Source: Candidatus Magasanikbacteria bacterium RIFOXYB2_FULL_38_10 (GTDB lineage: Bacteria > Patescibacteriota > Patescibacteriia > Magasanikbacterales > UBA10003). From it: DNA of 37,443 nucleotides. Position numbers and translations under genes: made by a program. The stretch is from the NCBI GenBank assembly GCA_001783145.1, contig MFQT01000016.1, forward strand, positions 67,796 through 105,238, given 5' to 3'. The notes below the pieces were generated by a model that was not told the origin of the DNA, searched no databases, and saw only the letters and a list, made by a program, of their open reading frames with translations. How positions within the stretch are numbered: position 1 is the stretch's first letter; each line of letters starts with the position of its first letter. Below, one piece after another: positions 8,201 through 16,410 of this stretch.

Positions 8201-8230
8201 CCCCAGGTGCAAGCTTGTTTGCATCTGGGG
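8201..8230 (-). promoter_or_regulatory. Hairpin between the glmU-like gene and korA
   Basis: A 12-bp inverted repeat (CCCCAGATGCAA paired with TTGCACCTGGGG, one G.T pair) with a 6-nt loop. No T-run follows it on either strand, so it is not a standard terminator. It may be an mRNA-stabilising or processing stem between the two parts of the operon. Confidence 0.45.
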
Positions 8231-8264
8231 CGAGCGACGCAATGCACAAGTGCTGTTATGGCGC

Positions 8265-9023
8265 TTATATCTTCTCCGCCGTTTCCAAATGTTCCTTGGT
8301 ATTTATCCCCACGGCCTCGCGCGGGTCAATATCCACTGAAGATAATTTTTGCCCTTCCAAAAAAGCCAGCCCCACCAAATCGGTTAAATAATATTCTTCT
8401 TGGGCATTATTGTTTTTTAGCAAACGTAATTTTTCCCAGAGCCAGCTCGCCTCAAAACAAAAAACTGCCGGGTTTAATTCTTTAATCTGCAATTCTTCTG
8501 GACCGGCATCTTTTTTTTCAACAATTTTGATAATGTGATTTTCTTCCCCGCCGCGAATAATTCTGCCATAATCAAACAAATTTAACCGCCAATCATTAAA
8601 ATCTTCCACCGTAGCGGTCATTAAAGTTAACTTATTGCCTCTTTCCAAGTGTTTTTTCAATAATTTTTCTATTGATTCAGTTTTGATAAAAGGCATATCG
8701 CCATACAAAACCACAATATGCTTAGCCTGATCTCGCAAAACTTCTTCCGCCGCTGCCACAGCATGTCCGGTGCCCAAACGTTCTTTTTGAACTACATAAT
8801 CGGCCCTTTCGCCCAAAAAATTCTGCACAGATGGATCCTCATTGCAAACCACTACTACCGGTTTCTGGGGCAAACCTAATTTTTCCACCGTGCCTACCAC
8901 GTAATCTATAAGCGGCCGCCCCTTCAAAAAATGCATCACTTTTAATTTGTCACTCTGCATCCTTTTCCCCTTGCCGGCGGCCAAAATTACAAAACCCACC
9001 TCTTTAAAAATTTCTTCAACCAT
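8265..9023 (-). CDS. GlmU-type UDP-GlcNAc pyrophosphorylase domain (standalone)
   Basis: A 252-residue nucleotidyltransferase matching the N-terminal half of GlmU: LAAGKGKRM (phosphate/metal loop), the block QKERLGTGHAV, YGDMPF with the metal-binding Asp, and a late EEYYLTDLV segment. It joins UTP to GlcNAc-1-phosphate. The C-terminal left-handed beta-helix acetyltransferase of bifunctional GlmU (about 456 residues) is absent, so the acetyl step must be done elsewhere or is missing. It starts one nucleotide after the upstream HAD-like gene ends. With glmS and yvcK in the same operon, a role in UDP-GlcNAc synthesis is likely. Confidence 0.82.
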   Translation of the reverse strand: MVEEIFKEVGFVILAAGKGKRMQSDKLKVMHFLKGRPLIDYVVGTVEKLGLPQKPVVVVCNEDPSVQNFLGERADYVVQKERLGTGHAVAAAEEVLRDQAKHIVVLYGDMPFIKTESIEKLLKKHLERGNKLTLMTATVEDFNDWRLNLFDYGRIIRGGEENHIIKIVEKKDAGPEELQIKELNPAVFCFEASWLWEKLRLLKNNNAQEEYYLTDLVGLAFLEGQKLSSVDIDPREAVGINTKEHLETAEKI

Positions 9024-9024
9024 A

Positions 9025-9681
9025 CTAGTAGCTGGTGGCTTGAATAATAGTTAGATAGTCTTGCATCTCATCAAAATTTTCAAAATTCAAAAACCCGGTT
9101 TCGCGATAATGAGCCAAGGGCACATCACTGCGTCTTTTAATTATGGGGGTAATAAAAGGAAAGACTTTATTCACTTTTACCATCTCTTCCAATTTATGTG
9201 AAAGCCAATAAATCTTTTGGCTGGGATCCAATTTTAATTCTTCGGCAATCTGCACTCGATCTTTATCGGAAGAATGAACACGAGAAAAATAATCGCTAAT
9301 ACCACAGTGTTCCACTTTTTCTTTCTGATAATCTTTTTCACCATGCAAAATCAAGGTCATTGGCACGTTAAGGCTAAGCATGCGGCTTAAAAATTTCTTG
9401 GCATCGGGAAACAAAAACTCGCCGGCTCTTTGACCAACTTCATTAATTTTATTTAGAGCCTCCTCCACCGAACAATTTAAATTAACTTTTAAAAATTCAA
9501 CATGTTTGCGAGGATTATAAGAAGCACGACCGCCTTCGCCAAAACGCGCCAAAGGATAGGTGCGCCAAAAAATTTGCTGGGGCACACCGCATTTTTCCAT
9601 AGTGGAGGCCCACTCATATTTTATTTGGGCCGTGTTAAATAAAGTATGATCAAAATCTATTAAAAGATTACTGATAGGCAT
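9025..9681 (-). CDS. HAD-superfamily hydrolase-like protein
   Basis: A 218-residue protein opening with LLIDFDHTLF, which is HAD motif I with the nucleophile and acid/base aspartates. A SSDKDRVQIAEEL segment could supply the motif III lysine. The usual motif IV acidic pair is not evident; the matching place reads IYWLSHKLEEMV. Metal binding may therefore be altered and activity is uncertain. It is the first gene of the operon that continues into glmU, kor, glmS and yvcK, and is almost in contact with the next gene. Substrate unknown. Confidence 0.65.
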   Translation of the reverse strand: MPISNLLIDFDHTLFNTAQIKYEWASTMEKCGVPQQIFWRTYPLARFGEGGRASYNPRKHVEFLKVNLNCSVEEALNKINEVGQRAGEFLFPDAKKFLSRMLSLNVPMTLILHGEKDYQKEKVEHCGISDYFSRVHSSDKDRVQIAEELKLDPSQKIYWLSHKLEEMVKVNKVFPFITPIIKRRSDVPLAHYRETGFLNFENFDEMQDYLTIIQATSY

Positions 9682-9703
9682 ATTAAAACAAGTTTGTTAT
9701 AAT

Positions 9704-9731
9704 AATCTAACACATAGGGCCAATTTGTCAA
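9704..9731 (-). promoter_or_regulatory. Promoter of the HAD-glmU-kor-glmS-yvcK operon
   Basis: TTGACA at 9731-9726, a 16-nt spacer and TAGATT at 9709-9704, about 20 nt before the ATG at 9681. No other clear promoter is seen down to the yvcK gene. Confidence 0.6.
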
Positions 9732-9755
9732 CCTCTTGGCTTATTTTAGCCAAAA

Positions 9756-9784
9756 TTGACAGGTGAACCAAAAAACTATACACT
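9756..9784 (+). promoter_or_regulatory. Promoter of the phosphofructokinase gene
   Basis: TTGACA at 9756-9761, a 17-nt spacer and TACACT at 9779-9784. The expected start (about 9791) is only a few bases before the ATG at 9795, so the mRNA would be nearly leaderless, in keeping with the lack of a Shine-Dalgarno sequence. Confidence 0.7.
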
Positions 9785-9794
9785 ATTTTAAACT

Positions 9795-10961
9795 ATGCAA
9801 AAAACTATTTTAATTTTAACCGGCGGTGGACTATCCCCGGTCTTCAACAGTCTTATCTATGGGGTTATTACCGAAGCGCAAAAGAAAAACTGGAAAGTTT
9901 TAGGAGGTTTGTTTGGCTGGGCTTCCCTTTTAGATAATGGCCAAATAATTGATTTTACTTCTTTAAACGCGGAAACAATTAAAGATATTGGCGGAGATTT
10001 TTTGCGTTCCAGCCGCACCAATCCTTTAAAAGTACCCAACGGCTTGGAACAAGTAAGCGAAAATTTAAAAAAAAATAAAATAGACGGAGTGATAGTTATC
10101 GGCGGAGATGACACCCTCGCCGCCGCCTCTCTTTTAGCCAAGGAAAAACATTTGCCCATTGTGGCCATACCCAAAACCATAGATAACGACATTTCCGAAA
10201 CTTATTGGACACCGGGCTATCCCACCGCTTCTTGGTTTTTGGCCGATTATGTCAGGCGCATTAAAATTCACGCCGCCTACACCCTTTCCCGCCTGTTTAT
10301 AATTGAAGTGCCCGGTTTTAAAAGCGGCTGGATAGCGGCCAGTTCTGCTTTTGGCAAGGCCGATATAATTTTACCACCGGAAAAAGTAATCAACTGCCGC
10401 GCGGTTGTTGAAGCTATTTCTAAGGCTTATACCGCCAACGGCAACTATGCTACTGTAGTTATCTCCCAATACGCCAGGTTTGATGAGGCTATCGCCGGCA
10501 CCACAGACAATCAATTTGATCAATACAACACCATGCGCCGCGCTTTTATTGGTTTTTCCTTTACTGATTTTCTTAAAAAAGAATTAAAAATGGATATAAG
10601 AAATTTACACCCGGCCAATTATTTGGAAGTCTTAGACCCCATAGAAATAGATAAAAATTTATCAATTAAATTGGGCACTCACGCCGTAGAATTGATTGAA
10701 AAAGAACAATTTGATTCGGCTGTTTGTCTTAAAAGAGAAGATGAAAATGCAAATGAAATAAATGTAAAAGAAATCCCGTTGGAAGATATGGCCGGAAAGG
10801 GACGCTACAAATTTTTAGATGAGGAAATGTTTGATTTTGACAATTTTAAAGTCAAACAAAAATTTCTTGATTACTTGGGACCTGTTTTTCCCAATTATCC
10901 GGAAGAAAAAATAAAAAAATATCTGGCTTTGCAAAAAGAAGTTATACAAAAAATAATTTAA
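9795..10961 (+). CDS. 6-phosphofructokinase, probably PPi-dependent type
   Basis: A 388-residue PFK-family enzyme that would phosphorylate fructose-6-phosphate. The N-terminal TGGG motif, SSRTNP near residue 72, GGDDT at 103-107 and PKTIDND at 126-132 are clear. The second Asp of GGDD and the Lys of PKTIDND are the residues known to mark pyrophosphate rather than ATP use, where ATP enzymes have Gly at both sites. Other sites diverge: the usual EVMGR reads EVPGF (171-175), and the late GY.QRGG-type sugar-binding motif is replaced by a HPANYL-type segment. Phosphate-donor preference is a good inference; sugar specificity is less sure. The gene is monocistronic between two minus-strand units. 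Confidence 0.83.
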   Translation: MQKTILILTGGGLSPVFNSLIYGVITEAQKKNWKVLGGLFGWASLLDNGQIIDFTSLNAETIKDIGGDFLRSSRTNPLKVPNGLEQVSENLKKNKIDGVIVIGGDDTLAAASLLAKEKHLPIVAIPKTIDNDISETYWTPGYPTASWFLADYVRRIKIHAAYTLSRLFIIEVPGFKSGWIAASSAFGKADIILPPEKVINCRAVVEAISKAYTANGNYATVVISQYARFDEAIAGTTDNQFDQYNTMRRAFIGFSFTDFLKKELKMDIRNLHPANYLEVLDPIEIDKNLSIKLGTHAVELIEKEQFDSAVCLKREDENANEINVKEIPLEDMAGKGRYKFLDEEMFDFDNFKVKQKFLDYLGPVFPNYPEEKIKKYLALQKEVIQKII

Positions 10962-11010
10962 CAGCAACTTCTTCCCAGTCTTATTTAAGCTCAAAAATCA
11001 ATATAAAAAC

Positions 11011-11041
11011 AAAAAATGCTCCGTTTTGAACGGGGCATTTT
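11011..11041 (-). terminator. Bidirectional terminator between pfk and the rRNA unit
   Basis: An 11-bp stem (AAAATGCCCCG against CGGAGCATTTT, one mismatch) with a 7-nt loop. On the minus strand it is followed by TTTTTTG and more T, placing it right after the 5S gene. On the plus strand it is followed by TTTTG and CTTT, so it may also end the pfk transcript. Confidence 0.72.
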
Positions 11042-11052
11042 GCTTTGGAAAC

Positions 11053-11182
11053 ACAACCCCCGGCACTTGCCTACTTTTGCAGGACCGGGTTGGGTCCAAC
11101 TATCATCAGCGCCAGAGTGCTTAACTTCCGTGTTCGGAATGAGAACGGGTGTGACCACTCCGCTTAAAGCACCGAGGGTTGT
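11053..11182 (-). rRNA. rrf: 5S ribosomal RNA
   Basis: The minus strand contains the conserved 5S core with ATTCCGAACACGGAAGTTAAG and GGAGTGGTCACACCCG. The ends form the terminal helix (ACAACCCTCGGTGCTT with AAGTGCCGGGGGTTGT), which extends beyond normal length by a further 7 bp and probably serves as a maturation stem. It lies about 70 nt after the 23S end. Ends are approximate. Confidence 0.92.
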
Positions 11183-11200
11183 GTTTCCAAATTGGTGATA

Positions 11201-11255
11201 AAAGTCTTAATCTTAAAAAGTAAAAATCGCAATCAAAATCTGCAAAAAGACAGAG
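11201..11255 (-). promoter_or_regulatory. Pre-23S processing stem, 3' strand
   Basis: The 23S 3' flank is complementary over about 45 nt, with interruptions, to the 5' flank at 15045-15090. Shared blocks include GTCTTAA, TTAAAAAG and GTAAAAATYGCAA. This is the layout of an RNase III processing stem that brings both ends of 23S together; an rnc gene is also in this window. Confidence 0.7.
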
Positions 11256-11655
11256 AAGAGAACGATCAATTAGTATTCCTCGGCTTAAACCCTTGCGGGC
11301 CTTACACCTGGAACCTATCAACCCACTCGTCTAGTGGGGATCTATGAAATTTAATCTTGAAGACGGCTTCCCGCTTATATGCTTTCAGCGGTTATCCGTA
11401 CCAAACATGGCTACTCGGCACTGCAATTGGTATCACAACCGATAAACCAGAGGTTTGTTCATCCCGGTCCTCTCGTACTAGGGATGAGCCTTCTCAAATT
11501 TCCGCGCCCGTGGTAGATAGGAGACCGACAATTTGTTATTTCCTTTTTTAAAAGGAAGCAAAAACATTTCTGATTTGCTCTCTAATTCTCACTAGAGTTC
11601 GGACTATATCTTATTCTTTATAAAAAGAATTCTAGCATATAGTCTCTGAGGATTC

Positions 11656-12168
11656 TTATTTCTTCAATAATTTTTCTTTCTTTACCATCCTATATTTTCC
11701 ATTACCATTCATTTTATATGACAAATTGATAATCTTTCGGATACCTATGTTTTTTAAATGTTCTTTTTTAAACATCATCCAAACTATTTGAGAAAAAATT
11801 TTGAAACTTTCTTTTTTCTTTGATAACAAAGAATATTTTTCAAAGAAAGGTATAATTTTTTCTCTCAAATCTTGATTATTTCTGACCACATAAACTAAAG
11901 TATCATCTTTAGGATTGGTTCTATGATTAACTTTGATATAACCGCAATTAAAATATTTTTTTATTGCCTCCAAAGTTATGGAACGAAGTTGGCTTTGATT
12001 AACATGAAATTCCGGGATTATTTTAATCCCCTGTTTCATTAATTTATCTTCATATATTGCTACATGAAAAGTGCCTTCTCCTTCTACAAACCCGGTAATA
12101 TACCAAGGATTAACTGAAGAGATAAGTCTTTCCTGCTGATTGTCTGCACTCAACACATTTTTACTCAT
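11656..12168 (-). CDS. LAGLIDADG homing endonuclease (intron-encoded)
   Basis: A 170-residue protein with a single LAGLIDADG-type motif, WYITGFVEGEGTF at residues 22-34, followed by typical LAGLIDADG_1 features (FHVNQSQLRSITLEAIKKYF, a VYVVRNNQDL segment and FEKYSLLSKKKESF). One motif per chain implies action as a homodimer at a pseudo-palindromic site, here expected to be the intronless 23S junction around GTCGCGAGACAG. It is placed in the P6 region of the group I intron. The start at 12168 is preceded by an extended -10 element only about 10 bases away. AT-rich composition is typical of such invasive genes. Confidence 0.92.
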   Translation of the reverse strand: MSKNVLSADNQQERLISSVNPWYITGFVEGEGTFHVAIYEDKLMKQGIKIIPEFHVNQSQLRSITLEAIKKYFNCGYIKVNHRTNPKDDTLVYVVRNNQDLREKIIPFFEKYSLLSKKKESFKIFSQIVWMMFKKEHLKNIGIRKIINLSYKMNGNGKYRMVKKEKLLKK

Positions 12169-12177
12169 AGCATTTTA

Positions 12178-12186
12178 ATTATACCA
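12178..12186 (-). promoter_or_regulatory. Extended -10 promoter for the homing-endonuclease gene
   Basis: TGGTATAAT (an extended -10, TGnTATAAT) on the minus strand. The expected start is near 12171, 2-4 nt before the ATG at 12168. The nuclease could therefore be expressed as a leaderless mRNA independent of rRNA transcription. No good -35 is seen, as is usual with extended -10 elements. Confidence 0.5.
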
Positions 12187-12328
12187 AAAGTAGTGTGAGA
12201 TTTACCAGTCTCATAAATAATTTCTCCAAATTTATTTATAAGTTGCTGCACAGAGTTTCCAGCATTTAGCTAGATTTATAGACAGCACGGTTATTAGCTA
12301 ATTTAAGCTAAATTTTTCTACTGTCTCG

Positions 12329-12363
<35 letters not shown>

Positions 12364-12394
12364 TGGCGAACAGCCAAACCATTGGGAGCTTCTT

Positions 12395-12435
<41 letters not shown>

Positions 12436-13786
12436 AGGTCGTCGATATGGACTCTTGGACCTGATCAGCCTGTTATCCCCGGAGTAGCTTTTATTCGTTG
12501 AGCTTCGACCATCCTATATTGGATCGTCGGATCACTATGTTCCCCTTTCGGGACTGCGCGTCTTGTAGGACTTGCAGTAAAGCAAGCTTGTGCCATTACA
12601 CGTCCAGCTCCGTTTCCATTGGAGCTAAGCTTACCTTTGTAAACGCCTCCGTTACATTTTAGGAGGCCACCGCCCCAGTCAAACTACCCACCAGATACTG
12701 TCCCTCCCCTAGGATAACTAAGGGTGGTTAGAATTAAAAATACCTAAGGGTGGTGTCTCATCGGCGCACCATATTGCTATGGCGCTCCCACCTACACTGA
12801 ACATAGAAATTTTTAATCCAATACCAAGTTGTAGTAAAGCTTCACGGGGTCTTTTCGTCTAACCACGGGTAGGAGGCATCTTCACCTCCCTTGCAATTTC
12901 GCCGAGTCCCTCGTTGAGAGAGTTCTCAAGTCGTTATGCCATTCGTGCGCGTCGTAACTCACACGACAAGGTATTTCGCTACCTTAGGACGATTATAGTT
13001 ATCGCCGGCGTTCATCAGCGCTTCAGTTCAGAGCTGCCCCCGTATTGCTACGGGATGACCCCTCCCCTTAACGTTCTGACACTGGCCAGGCATCAGCCCC
13101 TATACATTGCCTTGCGGCTTAGCAGAGACCTGTGTTTTTGTTAAACAGTCGCTTGAGATCGTTTGCTGCGGCTCCAACAAATTGGAGCAATGCTTATTCC
13201 GAAGTTACGCATGCTTTTTTGCAGAGTTCCTTAACGAGGGTTCTCTCGTACACCTTGGCACACTTACGCCCACCCACCTGTGTCGGTTTACGGTACGGAT
13301 TTCATATTCTTAACGCCTGGCACCTTTTCTCGACACAACTTTGACCCAAATTGAATCCACCTTGCGGCTTCATCTCTACCTTGCGGTACGCGTATAACCA
13401 AAACGCGCTTGCATCGCGGTCATGTGTCAGTGCATAGCAAAAATATGAAAGTGGCCGAATATTAACGGCCTCTTCCATCGGCTACCCTGCCTCGGAAGGC
13501 AGACTCACCTTAGGATCGACTAACCCTGGGACGATTTGCGTTGCCCAGGAAACCTTGGGTTTACGGTGCTCTGGGTTTTCACCAGAGTTTGTGCTACTTA
13601 TGCCAACATTCTCTCTTCCTGACGCTCCACCGGCCCTCACGGGTCCGACTTCACTGCGACAGGAATGCTCCTCTACCAATCCTCATTAATAAATTAATGA
13701 AAATTCCCTATCTTCGGTACTACGTTTAGCCCCGGTACATTTTCAGTGCAGAACAACTTGACCAGTGAGCTGTTACGCTTTCTTTA

Positions 13787-13824
<38 letters not shown>

Positions 13825-14402
13825 AGTCGTTCCACCGCTTTTTACACTTAACGTAGATTTAGGGACCTTAGATGAGGGTCTAGGCTGTTCCCTTTTTGTC
13901 CACTGGAGCTTAGCCCCCAGAGACTGACTCCTGGAATGTTAATTCTTGGCCTTCGGAGTTTGGTTGAAACAAGGCGGATTGCTCCGCCACGTCTCATTCA
14001 GTGCTCTACAACCAAGAGGAACTTCCAAGGCTAGCCCTAAAGCTATTTCGAGGAGAACCAGCTATCACCGAATTCGATTAGAATTTCTCTCCTAACCACA
14101 ACTCATCCCCTAGTGTTGCACAGCTAGTGGGTTCGGTCCTCCCCCTGTCTTTCGACAGGGTTCAACCTGGTCATGGTTTGATCATCCGGCTTCGGGTCTT
14201 ATATGTGCGACAAACGCGCTATTAACGCTCGCTTTCACTGCGCCTATGGACCGTAAGTCCTTAAGCAAGCCGCACACAATAAACTCGTTGGCTCATTCTT
14301 CAATAGGAATGCCGTGACTCTGACACACTTGCGTGTATCTAGAGCTCCGACTCTTTGTAAGCGTATGGTTTCAGATACTATTTCATCGCCCTCACCGGGC
14401 TG

Positions 14403-14439
<37 letters not shown>

Positions 14440-15044
14440 ATCATTAGAAGTATTTAGTCTTGGGCCAATAGTCGGCCCGGATTCTTACCAGATTTCACGA
14501 GTCTGGTAGTACTTGTGAACAACCAAAGCAGAGTAACAATTTATTTCACATACGGGATTATCACCCTCTATGATTCTTCATTCCAGAAGATTCTGTTATA
14601 AATTGTTCTTTTTTCTCTACCTGTTTTTATAGGAAAACAATTTGATTGCCACGCAACACCTTATAGAGTACAGCCCTATAGCCCCAAACAATTCACGTAA
14701 TTTCAATTTGCATCAAAACTCGCCTAACCGTTTGACTCATATGAGGTTTAGACTTCTCCCCTTTCGCTCGCCACTACTTAGGGAATATATGACCTATTTC
14801 TTTTCCACTGGCTACTGAGATGTTTCACTTCGCCAGGTACACCCCGCACCTTGCGGTGCGGTCTCTCGGTTCAACGCCAAGAGGGGTTGCCCCATTCAGA
14901 GATCTCCGGATCAAAGGTTGCTTGCCACCTCCCCGAAGCTTATCGCAGGCTGCTACGTCTTTCATCGTCTTCTAATGTCAAGGCATCCACACATACGCTC
15001 TTACGCTCTTCTCCATCTTTATGGAGATTTTTTATCTTTATTAA

Positions 15045-15090
15045 CTCTTTGCAAAAATTGCAATTTTTACCCTTTTTAATTTAAGACCTT
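15045..15090 (-). promoter_or_regulatory. Pre-23S processing stem, 5' strand
   Basis: The 5' flank of 23S, complementary to 11201-11255 as described there. A competing local hairpin (TCTCCAT/ATGGAGA) lies between it and the mature 5' end. Confidence 0.7.
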
Positions 15091-15092
15091 GT

Positions 15093-15127
15093 AGATCTGT
15101 ATCTAACAGATCTAATTAAATTGTCAA
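15093..15127 (-). promoter_or_regulatory. Promoter of the 23S-5S unit with a palindrome over the -10
   Basis: TTGACA at 15127-15122, a 16-nt spacer and TAGATA at 15105-15100 preceded by TGT (extended -10). An 8-bp perfect inverted repeat, AGATCTGT/ACAGATCT (15093-15113), brackets the -10, with the -10 lying mostly in its 5-nt centre. This could be an operator or an RNA hairpin at the 5' end. The predicted start (about 15093) keeps the whole processing stem in the transcript. Confidence 0.55.
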
Positions 15128-15217
15128 AGTTCTCTTTTCCTTTCAACCATTGTATTCATTCTCCCTAACGTTTCTTTTCAAATCTTTTGAAAGGAAGCGT
15201 GAAAGAAAATTGGCATT

Positions 15218-15240
15218 AAAAAAACCGCTTTTCCAGCGGT
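15218..15240 (-). terminator. Terminator of the candidate ncRNA
   Basis: An ACCGCT/AGCGGT stem with a 5-nt loop followed by a run of T on the minus strand. Confidence 0.82.
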
Positions 15241-15412
15241 CATGCAACAATAAGAGGGAGTCATGATCCGCTTGGAGAATTAAGTGCTAAAGTTTTTACC
15301 ATATTTTTGGTGGAAACTCGGCAGAGGTCCAAACGGATTTGCTAGCCCGACGCTTTTTTTGCGCCGCACTTTTAACAGCCAACCCGCTGTACATGACTAA
15401 TATTTTTAATGT
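15218..15412 (-). ncRNA. Candidate structured non-coding RNA of about 195 nt
   Basis: A complete small transcription unit: a perfect consensus promoter just upstream, no coding frame of note, and a strong intrinsic terminator at its end. The RNA can fold with AGTCATG near its 5' end pairing with CATGACT near its 3' end, an inner AAGTGC/GCACTT pair, and local hairpins ACAGC/GCTGT, GGCGC/GCGTC, TCGG/CCGA and TCC/GGA. I do not recognise SRP, RNase P, tmRNA or a known riboswitch; its size would suit 6S RNA but the branched fold does not clearly match. It lies upstream of the 23S promoter, so it could also be read as an attenuated rRNA leader. Confidence 0.55.
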
Positions 15413-15418
15413 GATAGT

Positions 15419-15447
15419 ATTATAGACTAAACCAAAAAGCTTGTCAA
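15419..15447 (-). promoter_or_regulatory. Consensus promoter of the candidate ncRNA
   Basis: A perfect TTGACA (15447-15442), 17-nt spacer and TATAAT (15424-15419). The expected start is the A near 15412. It is one of the strongest promoters in the window, yet no protein gene follows it. Confidence 0.85.
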
Positions 15448-15534
15448 GAGCTGGTGGGGATAATTTGTGGATAGAACAATTTTAGGCTTATTTTACAGTA
15501 ATTTTACCTAACAAAAAAAGAAAAAGAGCGCAAA

Positions 15535-15550
15535 AGTTAATTCACGCTCT
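15535..15550 (-). terminator. Terminator of the PilZ gene
   Basis: An AGAGCG/CGCTCT stem at the two ends of a region that continues on the minus strand as TTTTTCTTTTTTT. It lies 17 nt after the stop of the PilZ-domain gene. Confidence 0.68.
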
Positions 15551-15566
15551 ACGTTCTAGTTAAAAA

Positions 15567-16280
15567 CTACAGCTGGCTCTTGGGCAAACAAAAATCACTA
15601 ATGGCTTCTTTCAAAGCAGGGGAAAGACCTCCAAGTTTGATGCCAAACCGTTTAGTCCCCTTTTCCGAAGATTCCGTTTCACGAACCACTATGCCTTTCA
15701 CATCAACATTTCGCCCACCATTGGGAGGAATGAAACTCAAACCTACGGCCTCCCCAATTTGCAACATAGTTTCTGTTTGCAAAAGCAAGCCGGCAGGCTC
15801 GATGTTGACGGAAAAACCAAACAAACCCTTGGGAACACTCTCGGATAGCCGTTTAAACTGCACCAAAGTCTTGTAATAGGTACGCTCGGGGATCCCGATC
15901 AACCGCCGAGTCATCAGAGCCAAGGTTTTATGATTAAAGGGTTCGTGAATAATTCTAGCTCTGTCCGTAGGCGGCAATTCCATAATTCCTAGTTGTGAAA
16001 CCAGGAAGATGAAACGCAAATCCGGCCATTTGATAATTAGTCTTTCCAGTTTTTTAACATCAAAGGCCAACTTGGTTCCATCCTCATTCCGAGTGACGCC
16101 ATCAACTATCACTAAGACGACACCTGGTACTTTGGCAATGATTTCATCTGCTTCCTCAATCGACATGGCGGGAAAAGAAAGCATTCTCCGGCGATTTACA
16201 AAGCTCTTAAGCGGGGGAGGGGGCTCAAAGAAATCAGACCTTACACCAAGCAAAACGGCGTTCTTTGCATCGTTTACCAT
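15567..16280 (-). CDS. PilZ-domain protein with receiver-like N-terminus
   Basis: A 237-residue protein. Residues 1 to about 130 resemble a response-regulator receiver fold (VVLVIVDGV, then FIFLVSQLGIME and HEPFNHKTLALMTRRL), but no convincing phosphoacceptor set is seen. The C-terminal part carries a PilZ-like segment, GFSVNIEPAGLLLQTE, followed by VGLSFIPP and RFGIKLGGLSP. PilZ domains bind c-di-GMP or act in type IV pilus assembly; the usual RxxxR loop is not clear here, so nucleotide binding is doubtful. The start is supported by AAGGGAG 8 nt upstream. The gene is monocistronic with its own promoter and terminator and is G+C-richer than its housekeeping neighbours. Confidence 0.6.
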   Translation of the reverse strand: MVNDAKNAVLLGVRSDFFEPPPPLKSFVNRRRMLSFPAMSIEEADEIIAKVPGVVLVIVDGVTRNEDGTKLAFDVKKLERLIIKWPDLRFIFLVSQLGIMELPPTDRARIIHEPFNHKTLALMTRRLIGIPERTYYKTLVQFKRLSESVPKGLFGFSVNIEPAGLLLQTETMLQIGEAVGLSFIPPNGGRNVDVKGIVVRETESSEKGTKRFGIKLGGLSPALKEAISDFCLPKSQL

Positions 16281-16333
16281 TTTTATTCTCCCTTGCAGGC
16301 TTTAAGCCTATTATTTGTTTAAGATCTATTTTA

Positions 16334-16362
16334 GGTTTATCAAAAATAAACATTTTTGTCAA
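16334..16362 (-). promoter_or_regulatory. Promoter of the PilZ gene
   Basis: TTGACA at 16362-16357, a 17-nt spacer and TAAACC at 16339-16334. The -10 is weak but the position is right for the gene starting at 16280. Confidence 0.5.
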
Positions 16363-16410
16363 CCACTCACCTGTTTTCACCTATTCCTTTTTACAAAAAA
16401 TCGTAGCCAA

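Larger units (their letters stand above)
11529..12319 (-). mobile_element. Group I intron in 23S rRNA with homing-endonuclease gene
   Basis: A 791-nt intron placed between positions equivalent to E. coli U2604 and U2605 in the peptidyl-transferase region. The conserved group I elements are all present in order. The exon 1 end AGACAGU pairs with the internal guide GCUGUCU (P1, U.G at the splice site). P and Q-like segments are AAATGCTGGAAACTC and GTGCAGCAACT. R is CTCAGAGACTA, S is AAGATATAGTCC, and P8 is ATTCTTT/AAAGAAT. The last intron base is G before exon 2 TCGGTC. The endonuclease gene lies between Q and R, in the P6 loop. The intron should self-splice; its mobility depends on the encoded nuclease. 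Confidence 0.93.

Noticed and set aside
15218-15412. Identification of the RNA as 6S, SRP, RNase P or tmRNA
   Set aside because: The size alone fits 6S, but no conserved sequence or single long bulged hairpin was seen; the other families lack their hallmark motifs.
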